Source: G963691885 sp963691885 (GTDB lineage Bacteria; Pseudomonadota; Alphaproteobacteria; UBA8366; Aestuariispiraceae). From it: a stretch of DNA of 64,000 nt. Shown here in pieces: positions 17,346 through 25,284 of this stretch. Position 1 is the stretch's first letter. Each line of letters begins with the position of its first letter. Below the pieces are notes generated by a model that did not search any database, was not told the origin of the DNA, and saw only the letters and a list, made by a program, of their open reading frames with translations. The position numbers and the translations under genes are program-made. Location of the stretch: NCBI GenBank assembly GCA_963691885.1, contig OY829843.1:310001-374000 (forward strand). The letters are read 5' to 3'.

Positions 17346-18223
17346 GATCCTTTCCCTCCAAACAGACCATTGGGTCGGAAGATCAGGACGAAGGCGACCA
17401 GCAGTGTTGCCAGAATTTTGGCGAGCGTCGGCGAGAAGAAGACCGAGATGATCCCGTCGCTCAACCCGATCAAAACCGCCGCGACAACGGTCCCCCCAAG
17501 GGACCCCAGCCCACCGATAATGACGACGATGAAGGAGAGGAGAAGCGGATCACCCCCCATCAGGTAATGGGCCTGCTGGATCGGAACAATCAGAACCGCC
17601 GCCAATGCTGCGAGGGCCGCACCAACACCAAACACCAGCGCATAGACCCGACCGACCGGAATGCCAAAGGCCTGGGCGGTCTCACTGTCCAACTGGGTTG
17701 CCCGCAATACCATGCCGAGCCGAGTTCGCGTCATCACCAGCCAGACACCCAGGAGGAGGACAATCGCTGCACCAATTACAAAAAGCTTGTACGCTGAATA
17801 GCCGAACCAGGGCAGATAAAACCGGTAGTTAAACGGTGCCTCAACCGGCCTCGCATCGGGGCCATAGGTCATCAGGGCGACCTGCTGAACGATATAGAGG
17901 ATACCGATCGTCGCCACGATCGTCCCCTCCGGATCATAGTTCAACCGCTTCAGAACAATGACATCGGCTGCCGCCGCGATGAGACCTGCCACGACAGGCG
18001 CAATCAACAGGGCGGCGATAAAGCCAAAGGCCGGGTGGCCGGCAATCAGATCGGTTATCCACCACGCCAGAATTGCGCCCAGCATAAAGAATTCACCATG
18101 GGCCACGTTGACGACGCGCATGACGCCGAAGACAAGGCTAAGCCCGACCGCTGTCAGCGCAAGGACAGCAGCGTGAACAGCACCTTCAAGTGATGCCAGT
18201 AATAGATAGGGTCCAAAATCCAT
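17342..18223 (-). CDS. Branched-chain-type ABC transporter permease (LivH-like)
   Basis: 293-residue permease, about eight membrane helices. The family segment VGLSLVFGVMRVVNVAHGEFFMLGA lies near the N-terminus, and the ATPase-contact region is RTRLGMVLRATQLDSETAQAFGI. Second gene of the transporter operon, separated from the binding-protein gene by 52 bp that hold a strong stem-loop (18237-18260). The gap and hairpin suggest that the binding protein is made in excess over the membrane parts. Confidence 0.92.
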   Translation of the reverse strand: MDFGPYLLLASLEGAVHAAVLALTAVGLSLVFGVMRVVNVAHGEFFMLGAILAWWITDLIAGHPAFGFIAALLIAPVVAGLIAAAADVIVLKRLNYDPEGTIVATIGILYIVQQVALMTYGPDARPVEAPFNYRFYLPWFGYSAYKLFVIGAAIVLLLGVWLVMTRTRLGMVLRATQLDSETAQAFGIPVGRVYALVFGVGAALAALAAVLIVPIQQAHYLMGGDPLLLSFIVVIIGGLGSLGGTVVAAVLIGLSDGIISVFFSPTLAKILATLLVAFVLIFRPNGLFGGKGS

Positions 18224-18236
18224 CTAGAAATACAGA

Positions 18237-18260
18237 GGCCGGTGCAACTCAGCACCGGCC
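18237..18260 (-). repeat. Stem-loop between the binding-protein and permease genes
   Basis: Perfect 9-bp inverted repeat GGCCGGTGC / GCACCGGCC with a 6-nt loop, 16 bp after the binding-protein stop codon and without a T tract. In many binding-protein-dependent operons such a hairpin protects the upstream mRNA and lowers downstream expression; I infer that role here. Confidence 0.6.
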
Positions 18261-18275
18261 CCCTGTCTCAACAGA

Positions 18276-19580
18276 TCAGAAAGACTGTTTCGTGTAATCG
18301 ACCTCATCGGGATAGAGCGTATCCTCAATGGAGGTTGTATGCGCCAAGACCAGCTTCCCGTCGGTTACCCTGGAAATATACTGATGGCCGAACACCTGGT
18401 GCGTCTTGCCATTGAAAACCTTGGCCCCTTGCGGGTGTTCCTGGGAAAGCGGCATATCGGTCATGGCCTCTACCGCCTCAATCAGTTTCGCACGATCGCC
18501 GATCCCGTTATATCCTGCGGCTTCCATACCGGCCTTGATGATGTAAAGCGTCTCCCAGCAGCCAAACATATGAGCATAGGTCGAAACATCTTTCGGATCC
18601 GCGATTAAGGCCCCGTTGGCATCGACTCCTACGGCGGCGCGATAGACCTTGTCATACTCTGTCTGGTCGGCCTGCGCATAGCGCGGGTTGCCTTCCCAGA
18701 AATAGGACCCTTCCAGGAATTCAAGTCCGGGCGACGCCATATCAACGGCCTCAAGGCTGTCGATGAAGCCAAATATTTCCGGCTTGTTCGGGCCATAGAA
18801 CTCACCCATTTCCTTGACGAAGGTCAGAACGCCCGGTCCCACCATGACGTGATAGATCACATCTGTGTTGCGGGGGATCTTGGGGAAATATTTCGTGAAG
18901 GAGGTCTCCGTCGGCGGGATTGCAATCTTCGCGACAACCTCACCCCCCTGGGCCTCCATCGCGGCGGAGAAGAAGTCCCGATGATCGTGGCCGAACGCGA
19001 AATCCGGATAAATCATGGTGACCTTTTTGCCCAGATTGCTGGAAACGAAAGGTGCCATGGCCTGAACCTGGCTCTTCACATCGGTGATGCCGGGCTGCAG
19101 CGTGTAGCGGTTCAATTTTCCGCTGGCGACGTGATGCCCCTCTGACACAACAAAATAAGGGATCTTCAGTTCCCCGGCCCGTGGGCTGGATCCAATGACC
19201 ACGTGACTGAACAAGGTGCCAAAAGCAACGTCGCAGTTGTTCTGGGTCGCAAATTTCTCGACAACCTCTGCGCCACGCTTTGGATCGGTCCCATCATCTT
19301 CCGCAACAAGTTCGACGGGGCGACCGTTGATGCCACCTGCATCATTGATACGCTTCACCGCTGCATTGGTGGTGCGCCCGTACCAGCGGCCATAGGCGGC
19401 CCCGATACCTGTTCTATGCACCTGAAAGCCGATTTTAATCGGTTCTGAACTGTGCGCCTGATTGTACCTCACGAAACCCGGCATTGCGGTGAGGCCCGCA
19501 ATTGCGCCGGCACCCGTTGCCATTGTCTTCAGAACCTTACGGCGTGAATTCGTGGTATTTACTGGTTTTCTCGATGACAT
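18276..19580 (-). CDS. Periplasmic substrate-binding protein of the ABC importer, Tat-exported
   Basis: 434 residues, a type-I periplasmic binding protein of the branched-chain/amide group (Peripla_BP_6). The N-terminus has a twin-arginine-like signal, SRRKVLKTMATGAGAIAGL, followed by mature sequence from about residue 45 (EPIKIGFQVHRTG). The ligand-binding core shows NDAGGINGRPVELVAEDDGTDP and DVAFGTLFSHVVIGSSPRAGELKIPYF. AGGGGGC lies before the ATG. The ligand is unknown; relatives near amidases and hydantoinases often bind amides or aromatic acids. First gene of the transporter operon, preceded 80 bp upstream by operator site 2. Its location inside the catabolic island suggests that it captures the island's substrate. 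Confidence 0.9.
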   Translation of the reverse strand: MSSRKPVNTTNSRRKVLKTMATGAGAIAGLTAMPGFVRYNQAHSSEPIKIGFQVHRTGIGAAYGRWYGRTTNAAVKRINDAGGINGRPVELVAEDDGTDPKRGAEVVEKFATQNNCDVAFGTLFSHVVIGSSPRAGELKIPYFVVSEGHHVASGKLNRYTLQPGITDVKSQVQAMAPFVSSNLGKKVTMIYPDFAFGHDHRDFFSAAMEAQGGEVVAKIAIPPTETSFTKYFPKIPRNTDVIYHVMVGPGVLTFVKEMGEFYGPNKPEIFGFIDSLEAVDMASPGLEFLEGSYFWEGNPRYAQADQTEYDKVYRAAVGVDANGALIADPKDVSTYAHMFGCWETLYIIKAGMEAAGYNGIGDRAKLIEAVEAMTDMPLSQEHPQGAKVFNGKTHQVFGHQYISRVTDGKLVLAHTTSIEDTLYPDEVDYTKQSF

Positions 19581-19659
19581 GACTGCCCCCTATTGTCGTA
19601 TCCCTGTTAAGAATTCCGGATCAGTATGGCTGAGCTTTTTGTAAACCCTTTTCAAAAAC

Positions 19660-19679
19660 TTTGTATGTGTACGAATAAA
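19660..19679 (-). promoter_or_regulatory. Predicted MarR operator, site 2
   Basis: Read on the minus strand: TTTATTCGTACACATACAAA. It matches site 1 at 17 of 20 positions and lies 80 bp upstream of the ABC binding-protein start. The match over this distance between unrelated promoters is unlikely to be chance. Confidence 0.65.
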
Positions 19680-19735
19680 TTGTCCAGAATTTTTTGATTC
19701 CAGCTTTTCCGTAGAATGCCCGGGAGGGTACCGGA

Positions 19736-21160
19736 TCAGGCGCCCCTTGGTGAGGCCAGCAAGGTCAATCCAGCGAACGTATACACAACCATGAACAGGG
19801 CCAGCGGGATCTGGGACAGTAGTGCACGGCGGTTATCCCGAAAGAGGTCCACCGCGATACCATGGGCGATCAAGACTGACACAATATGCCCCGCAACGAT
19901 CAGACCTGCCTGGGTTAGCCAGATAACCTCAACAGAATCACGACTGTTTAAAAACCCCGTTGTCACCAGATAATTACCCAACCCCAGCAGGCTCGCGCCA
20001 TTGTCAAACGGGTCATTCAAGACTGCGAGAACATATTGCCCTGAAACAAGGAAGGAGATCAGGTAATGCGCCGCATGATAGGCCAGCGCAATGGGCAAAA
20101 TCGCATGAACCAGGCGTCCAAAAGCCACAGCCATCATTGAGGTCTCACCGATAAACAACAGCCCTGCATAAATCGTTGTGGCAAAGATCAGTACCAGCAA
20201 GATATTGCTGATGATGAGGCCCAGGAAATTGGGGAGGACAACCGCCGACCGACCGGGAAATTCCAAAGGGTTGATCCCGATTTGCGCCAGCCACCAGAAA
20301 GTTTCGTTCAAGCCATCGAATGTCCCCGTCGCCAACAGGAACAGGATGAAGACGGCGCTGCTCAGATTGGCGGTTGGCCGATTCAAAAGCTGCCAACCTG
20401 GAAGGCCGATCGAGAGCTTGCCGTCTTTGGCACCGACAGGGGCCGAGGCGGAATAATGCCCCATGAGGATGCTCAGAAACTCCCCCTGACGCAGCCAGTC
20501 GCGGCCGCCAAAAATAATCATCGCGGCGAAGGTAAAGAGCCAATACCCCAAAACGAACCAGGCGAGGCGCGCCGGATCATCCGGGGCCAGATCCACCAGC
20601 AAGAGCGCGGCAAACCCCAAGAAACCCGCAATACCCGGCCAAACGCCCCAGTTTTCGGGTAACGGCACCAGCGCTGGTGCATCCATTCGACCTCGCAACA
20701 GTCGATAGAGGCCTGACCATGGGTTGATCCAGCGCCAGATATCTCCAACCAGCCCTTGAACTGAAACAAGACCAATCCACCAAACCGTCCAGACAAGCAA
20801 TGGCAGCGGGTTTTCCAGCGGGTCCCGCGTTCCGGTCAATCCACCATAGATGAAAAGACCTAACAGACCTGACGCCAACAGAGAGGTAACAGTCTCGCCA
20901 GCCCGATCGGGTCTGGAAAACAACCGACGCCCTTTGAACAATACCTCAACAACGCGGGCCGGGACCAAAAGGAGGAGGAGAATAGAGGCGACGACTGCGG
21001 CCACTCCCGAAAAAATGTAAAGGTCTGTCGGAAGCAGCAGAACAAAACCCTGTTCAGAGACATGGGCATGCGCGTTCTTCGCAGCAATGAGAACCGGCAG
21101 CATCCCCACACTCATCAAAAGGCATTGTGTGTATCGCGTTCTCAAAACAACCTGCTTCAT
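19736..21160 (-). CDS. Polytopic membrane protein with conserved-looking histidines, unknown function
   Basis: About 474 residues from the ATG at 21160 (GAGGG five bases upstream); the frame is open further but lacks a better start. A cleavable signal (LLMSVGMLPVLIAAKNAHA) is followed by HVSEQGFVLLLPT and about ten or eleven membrane helices. It contains WINPWSGLYRLL in a loop and paired histidines within or next to helices (ALAYHAAHYLISF and AGHIVSVLIAHG), which suggests a metal or haem site or a proton path. I do not recognise a characterised family. It sits between the transporter operon and hyuA, diverges from hyuA, and shares the intergenic region with operator site 3, so it probably belongs to the same regulon. 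A role in transport or electron transfer is possible but unproven. Confidence 0.8.
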   Translation of the reverse strand: MKQVVLRTRYTQCLLMSVGMLPVLIAAKNAHAHVSEQGFVLLLPTDLYIFSGVAAVVASILLLLLVPARVVEVLFKGRRLFSRPDRAGETVTSLLASGLLGLFIYGGLTGTRDPLENPLPLLVWTVWWIGLVSVQGLVGDIWRWINPWSGLYRLLRGRMDAPALVPLPENWGVWPGIAGFLGFAALLLVDLAPDDPARLAWFVLGYWLFTFAAMIIFGGRDWLRQGEFLSILMGHYSASAPVGAKDGKLSIGLPGWQLLNRPTANLSSAVFILFLLATGTFDGLNETFWWLAQIGINPLEFPGRSAVVLPNFLGLIISNILLVLIFATTIYAGLLFIGETSMMAVAFGRLVHAILPIALAYHAAHYLISFLVSGQYVLAVLNDPFDNGASLLGLGNYLVTTGFLNSRDSVEVIWLTQAGLIVAGHIVSVLIAHGIAVDLFRDNRRALLSQIPLALFMVVYTFAGLTLLASPRGA

Positions 21161-21279
21161 CTTTACCCTCAGCCCGATAACCGAAAGTTTAAAGGCGGTT
21201 GCCGGAAATGGAACCAGGAACTTTGACGATTGAACACCTTTCTCCACCGCGGCATTGACTCTTGCACCCGAAAACGCGT

Positions 21280-21299
21280 TTCATTTGCATACGAACAAG
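21280..21299 (-). promoter_or_regulatory. Predicted MarR operator, site 3
   Basis: Read on the minus strand: CTTGTTCGTATGCAAATGAA. It matches site 1 at 14 of 20, with the TTCGTA core intact. It ends 21 bp before the hyuA start codon at 21321, a good position to block transcription or initiation. Confidence 0.5.
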
Positions 21300-21320
21300 T
21301 TTGCAGGCGAGTTTGCCAGG

Positions 21321-23411
21321 ATGACAGCGCAGTATACGGGCGATCAGACGACCGGTCCGGCGGGGCAAATTGTTGGTGTCGATGTCGGCGGCACCTTCAC
21401 CGATCTGGTTTTGTGTGACCAGGTGACGGGCGCTGTGCGGTTGGCCAAGGTACCAAGCACCCTGGATAATCAGGCCTTCGGTGTGCTGGCCGCGCTTGAA
21501 AAGGCTGAGGCAAACCTCACCGCTATCGATCTTTTTGTTCACGGGACCACGACAACCACCAATGCCGTTCTTGAAAGAAAACTCAGCAGAACCGGCATGA
21601 TCACCACCCAGGGGTTTCGCGACATCCTGGAACTGGGGCGCAGGACGCGTCCCAACGCCTATGGCATGACAGGGATTTTTAACCCGATCATTCCCCGCAA
21701 TCTGCGCCGGGAAGTCGTCGAACGTATGGATGCGTCTGGTCATGTGGTGACACCGCTCAACGAAGCCAGCGTTCTGGAACAGGCCAGATCGCTGCTGGAA
21801 GATGGATGTGAATCGCTGGTCATCCATTTTCTGCACGCTTATGCGAACCCTTCCCACGAGCTCGAAGCCGCCGAAATCATTCGACGGATCTGGCCAAACA
21901 ATTACATCACCACCGGTCATTCCCTGCTGTCGGAAAGCCGCGAGTTTGAGCGGGGCGTCACCGCCGCGGTCAACGCGTCAGTTCAACCGCTCTTGGAGCG
22001 CTACATCAGCCGCTTGCGAGAAGAACTGGCCGCGCAGGGATACCAAGGGGATGTCCTGGTCATGAACGGCAATGGCGGCATGGTCTCTTCCGGTCGCGTT
22101 TCAATTGAGGCGGCGAAAACCGTCATGTCCGGTCCGGCATCGGGTGTGATGGCCGCCGCCTATACCGGGCGACGGTCCGGGATTGGCGAGCTACTGACCT
22201 ATGATATGGGGGGCACATCCAGCGATGTAGCCCTGATCCGCAATGCGGAACCCTCGGTCTCAAACGAGATTGAAATCGAGTATGCCATGCCGATCCATGT
22301 ACCCATGGTCGATGTCCGCACCGTGGGTGCAGGCGGCGGTTCGATCGCGCAGGTCAATTCCGCTGGGCTGTTGCAGGTTGGACCCGAAAGTGCCGGCGCA
22401 AATCCGGGTCCAATCTGTTATGGCAATGGAGGGACGATCCCCACCATTTCGGATGCAAACCTTCTGCTCGGCCGGTTAAATCCAAAGGGCTTTCTGGCCC
22501 AGGACGGGGCGACACCGGTCGATCTGGTCACGTCGATTTTTGAGGAAAAACTGGGCGCCCCCTTGGGCGTCAATGCCGTTGAGGCGGCAGAGGCCGTCAT
22601 CCGCCTGGGCAATACAAAGATGGCGGGGGCCATTCGCATGGTCTCCCTCTCACTCGGTGCTGATCCCCGTGATTTTGCACTTTTCGCCTTTGGCGGTGCC
22701 GGCCCGCTCCATGCCAGTGCGCTCGCGAAAGAGCTCGGTGTGCCCCGCGTCCTCATCCCCTGCCGTCCTGGCATTACCAACGCGCTTGGCTGCGTCGTCG
22801 CCGATCTCCGGCACGACTATGTCAACACGATCAACCGACCCGTGAATACCGTCGATATTGATCAGGTTCACGCCGTTTTCGCCAATCAGATCCGCGAGGG
22901 CACATCCCTGATCGAATCAGAAAATACCGAGATTGCAGAGATCTCGACCCTTTTCAGTGTTGATATGCAATTTGTTGGACAGACCCATGTCCTGCGGGTT
23001 CCCCTCGACACACCGACCCCCAGCCGGGAAGACCTGCAAACACGCTTTGAGGCGGCCTATATGAACCGGTTCAAGGTGGCATTGGACGATATTCGCGCGA
23101 ACCTCGTGAATGTAAACACATCGGTCATCGGGGTTCGGCCGGAGATGGATCTGTCCATCCTGATCGATCCGGCTGGCCGCAAAGCCAGCATCGCAGAGGC
23201 ACAAACCGATACGAGGCAAGTCTTTTTCGACGGTACCTGGCTGGAAACCCCGGTATACTGGCGGGACCATCTGCCGCTTGACTGTGAGATTTCTGGACCA
23301 GCCCTGATCGAGCAAATGGATTGCACAACCGTGATGGAGCCAGGCGACAGAGCCGTCGGGGATAAGGACGGAAACCTATTAATCACAGTCGGGGACAGTC
23401 ATGGCGGTTGA
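21321..23411 (+). CDS. hyuA: Hydantoinase/oxoprolinase subunit A (ATP-dependent ring opener)
   Basis: 696 residues. N-terminal ASKHA-type phosphate-binding motif IVGVDVGGTFTDLVL, then HGTTTTTNAVLERK, LTYDMGGTSSDVALIRN, RTVGAGGGSIAQV and ALFAFGGAGPLHASALAKEL: the full motif set of HyuA/oxoprolinase A. With HyuB these enzymes open cyclic amides such as 5-oxoproline or hydantoins using ATP; relatives also carboxylate acetone or acetophenone. The frame is open from 21255, but the ATG at 21321 begins at the usual family position and leaves operator site 3 outside the gene. HyuB follows with an 11-bp overlap. In this island a lactam ring made by the hydroxylase and reductase is the natural candidate substrate. 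Confidence 0.92.
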   Translation: MTAQYTGDQTTGPAGQIVGVDVGGTFTDLVLCDQVTGAVRLAKVPSTLDNQAFGVLAALEKAEANLTAIDLFVHGTTTTTNAVLERKLSRTGMITTQGFRDILELGRRTRPNAYGMTGIFNPIIPRNLRREVVERMDASGHVVTPLNEASVLEQARSLLEDGCESLVIHFLHAYANPSHELEAAEIIRRIWPNNYITTGHSLLSESREFERGVTAAVNASVQPLLERYISRLREELAAQGYQGDVLVMNGNGGMVSSGRVSIEAAKTVMSGPASGVMAAAYTGRRSGIGELLTYDMGGTSSDVALIRNAEPSVSNEIEIEYAMPIHVPMVDVRTVGAGGGSIAQVNSAGLLQVGPESAGANPGPICYGNGGTIPTISDANLLLGRLNPKGFLAQDGATPVDLVTSIFEEKLGAPLGVNAVEAAEAVIRLGNTKMAGAIRMVSLSLGADPRDFALFAFGGAGPLHASALAKELGVPRVLIPCRPGITNALGCVVADLRHDYVNTINRPVNTVDIDQVHAVFANQIREGTSLIESENTEIAEISTLFSVDMQFVGQTHVLRVPLDTPTPSREDLQTRFEAAYMNRFKVALDDIRANLVNVNTSVIGVRPEMDLSILIDPAGRKASIAEAQTDTRQVFFDGTWLETPVYWRDHLPLDCEISGPALIEQMDCTTVMEPGDRAVGDKDGNLLITVGDSHGG

Positions 23412-25146
23412 TCCGATCACACTCAGCGTTATTCAGGCAGGCTTGCAACAGGTCTGTGACGAAATGGATCTCAGCTTTTCCCGTGCAGCCTTTTCCCCCG
23501 TCATAGCAGAGGCAAATGACAGATCCGACGGAATTTACAGTGCCGAGGACGGGTCTCTCATCTCGCAAGGTGTCGGCGGTTTACCTGTCTTTGTCGGCAC
23601 TATGCAGTATTCCGTGCGCACCCTGATCGAGATGATCGCCGAGGGCAAAACCGCCGCCCCGCGCCCGAAGGATATCTATATCGTCAATGATCCCTATCTT
23701 GGTGGCACCCATCTGATGGATGTGAGGTTCGCGAAACCATTCTATCGCGACGGTGAAATTTTCTGCTGGCTCAGCAACACGGGCCACTGGCCAGATACCG
23801 GTGGCTCAGTCCCCGGTGGCTTTTCCGCATCTGCAACCTCGGTGGAACAAGAAGGATTGCGCCTTCCCCCCGTACGCCTCTTTAAGGAGGGGGTCCTCGA
23901 TACCGAAATCTATTCGATCATTTGTTCCAACATCCGCATCGCCGACCAACGTATTGGCGATGTAAAGGCCCAGGCAGCCGCGCTGCTGGTGGGTGAAGAG
24001 CGCCTCACGGCCCTTTTGGACCGTTATGGGGATGACACGGTCAAGGAAGCCATTGCCGAATTGCGGGTCAGGGCAGCAGAACAAATGCGCCGCTGTATCT
24101 CGGAAATTCCCGATGGCACCTATCAGGCAACATCCTTTGTTGACAGCGACGGGGTCGTGAACACCCCACTGGAAATTAAACTGACGATCGAAAAGTTATC
24201 GGATGACACCCTGAATTTCGACTTTGCCGGGTCAAGTCCACCTTGCCTGGGTCCTATGAATTCCGTTCTGGCAACAACGATGAGTTCTGTCTACTTGGCC
24301 ATGCGCCATATATTCCCGGACGTACCGATCAGCGCCGGCGCGTTTGAACCCCTGATCATTCAGCGCCCCACCGGGACCTTCCTGGACGCGCATTATCCCA
24401 GACCCGTTTCCGGTTGTGCGGCAGAGGTCAGCCAGCGCATCGCAGAGGCGGTGTTTACCGCCCTTGTTCCTGCCCTGCCTGATCGGGTTACCGCTGCGCC
24501 AGCAGGGACCAGCGGCAATTTTGCGCTGGGCGGCCATGATCCGGAACGCGGTCGGGATTTTGTGATGTATCAGATTTCCGGCGGCGGTTACGGCGGGAAT
24601 AGCGACCATGACGGTCTGTCGAACGGGTGCTCGACCATCGGTATTTCAAAAGCCCCGCCAGTTGAAATCATGGAACAGGCATTTCCCGTTCTGTATCACA
24701 AATATGCATTGAGAGAGGGATCTGGCGGTCCTGGCAAGCAGCGCGGGGGGCTTGGCCTGGATTATGATGTCGAACTTCGCAGGGGGGAAGCACGGGCAAG
24801 CTTCGTTATGGATCATGGGCGGTTCGGACCATTGGGTGCTCTGGGCGGCGCAGATGGCGCCTGCAATGAAGTGACGGTCTGGCGCGATGGCAACGCCTAT
24901 ACCCCCGATCATCTTTCTAAGGAAGAAGGCATCACCATGCGGCCAGGCGACCGTGTTCATGTCCGAACACCGGGCGGCGGTGGATACGGCGATCCGCTGG
25001 AACGCGATCCCGAAGCCGTTCTCCGTGATGTGAGGCTAGAACGGTATAGCATTGCTCAGGCCGCAGAGATGTTCGGCGTGGTGTTGAAAACCGACCCGCT
25101 TTCTGTCGATGAGGACGCAACACGGCAATCCCGCGCCAAGGCCTGA
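23401..25146 (+). CDS. hyuB: Hydantoinase/oxoprolinase subunit B
   Basis: 581 residues of the HyuB family. Typical segments: DEMDLSFSRAAFSPVIAEANDRSDGIYSAEDG near the start, KDIYIVNDPYLGGTHLMDVRF around residue 90-110, and a glycine-rich C-terminal RTPGGGGYGDPLERDPEAVLRDV. The protein partners HyuA in ATP-dependent cleavage of a cyclic amide and probably holds the metal and hydrolytic site. It is translationally coupled to hyuA. A 138-bp gap separates it from the next gene, with a short tandem CTAACAAA repeat but no clear terminator, so read-through is possible. Confidence 0.92.
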   Translation: MAVDPITLSVIQAGLQQVCDEMDLSFSRAAFSPVIAEANDRSDGIYSAEDGSLISQGVGGLPVFVGTMQYSVRTLIEMIAEGKTAAPRPKDIYIVNDPYLGGTHLMDVRFAKPFYRDGEIFCWLSNTGHWPDTGGSVPGGFSASATSVEQEGLRLPPVRLFKEGVLDTEIYSIICSNIRIADQRIGDVKAQAAALLVGEERLTALLDRYGDDTVKEAIAELRVRAAEQMRRCISEIPDGTYQATSFVDSDGVVNTPLEIKLTIEKLSDDTLNFDFAGSSPPCLGPMNSVLATTMSSVYLAMRHIFPDVPISAGAFEPLIIQRPTGTFLDAHYPRPVSGCAAEVSQRIAEAVFTALVPALPDRVTAAPAGTSGNFALGGHDPERGRDFVMYQISGGGYGGNSDHDGLSNGCSTIGISKAPPVEIMEQAFPVLYHKYALREGSGGPGKQRGGLGLDYDVELRRGEARASFVMDHGRFGPLGALGGADGACNEVTVWRDGNAYTPDHLSKEEGITMRPGDRVHVRTPGGGGYGDPLERDPEAVLRDVRLERYSIAQAAEMFGVVLKTDPLSVDEDATRQSRAKA

Positions 25147-25284
25147 ATTTCCGTGCCTCTGCACCGCCGAACGAACGGCAAGTTGGCCATCTCAATCAAT
25201 AAAAAACGGGAATGATCGCTGGTTTTAGGCCTTCGCACCGCTATAAACTAACAAAACAGCTAACAAACAGGGTGGAATACGGCG

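Noticed and set aside
21255..21320. Upstream extension of hyuA
   Set aside because: It would run through operator site 3 and adds residues outside the family; the start at 21321 fits better.
25248..25270. Tandem CTAACAAA repeat before the CoA ligase gene as a regulatory or CRISPR-like repeat
   Set aside because: Only two units of 11-12 bp without symmetry or a second occurrence.
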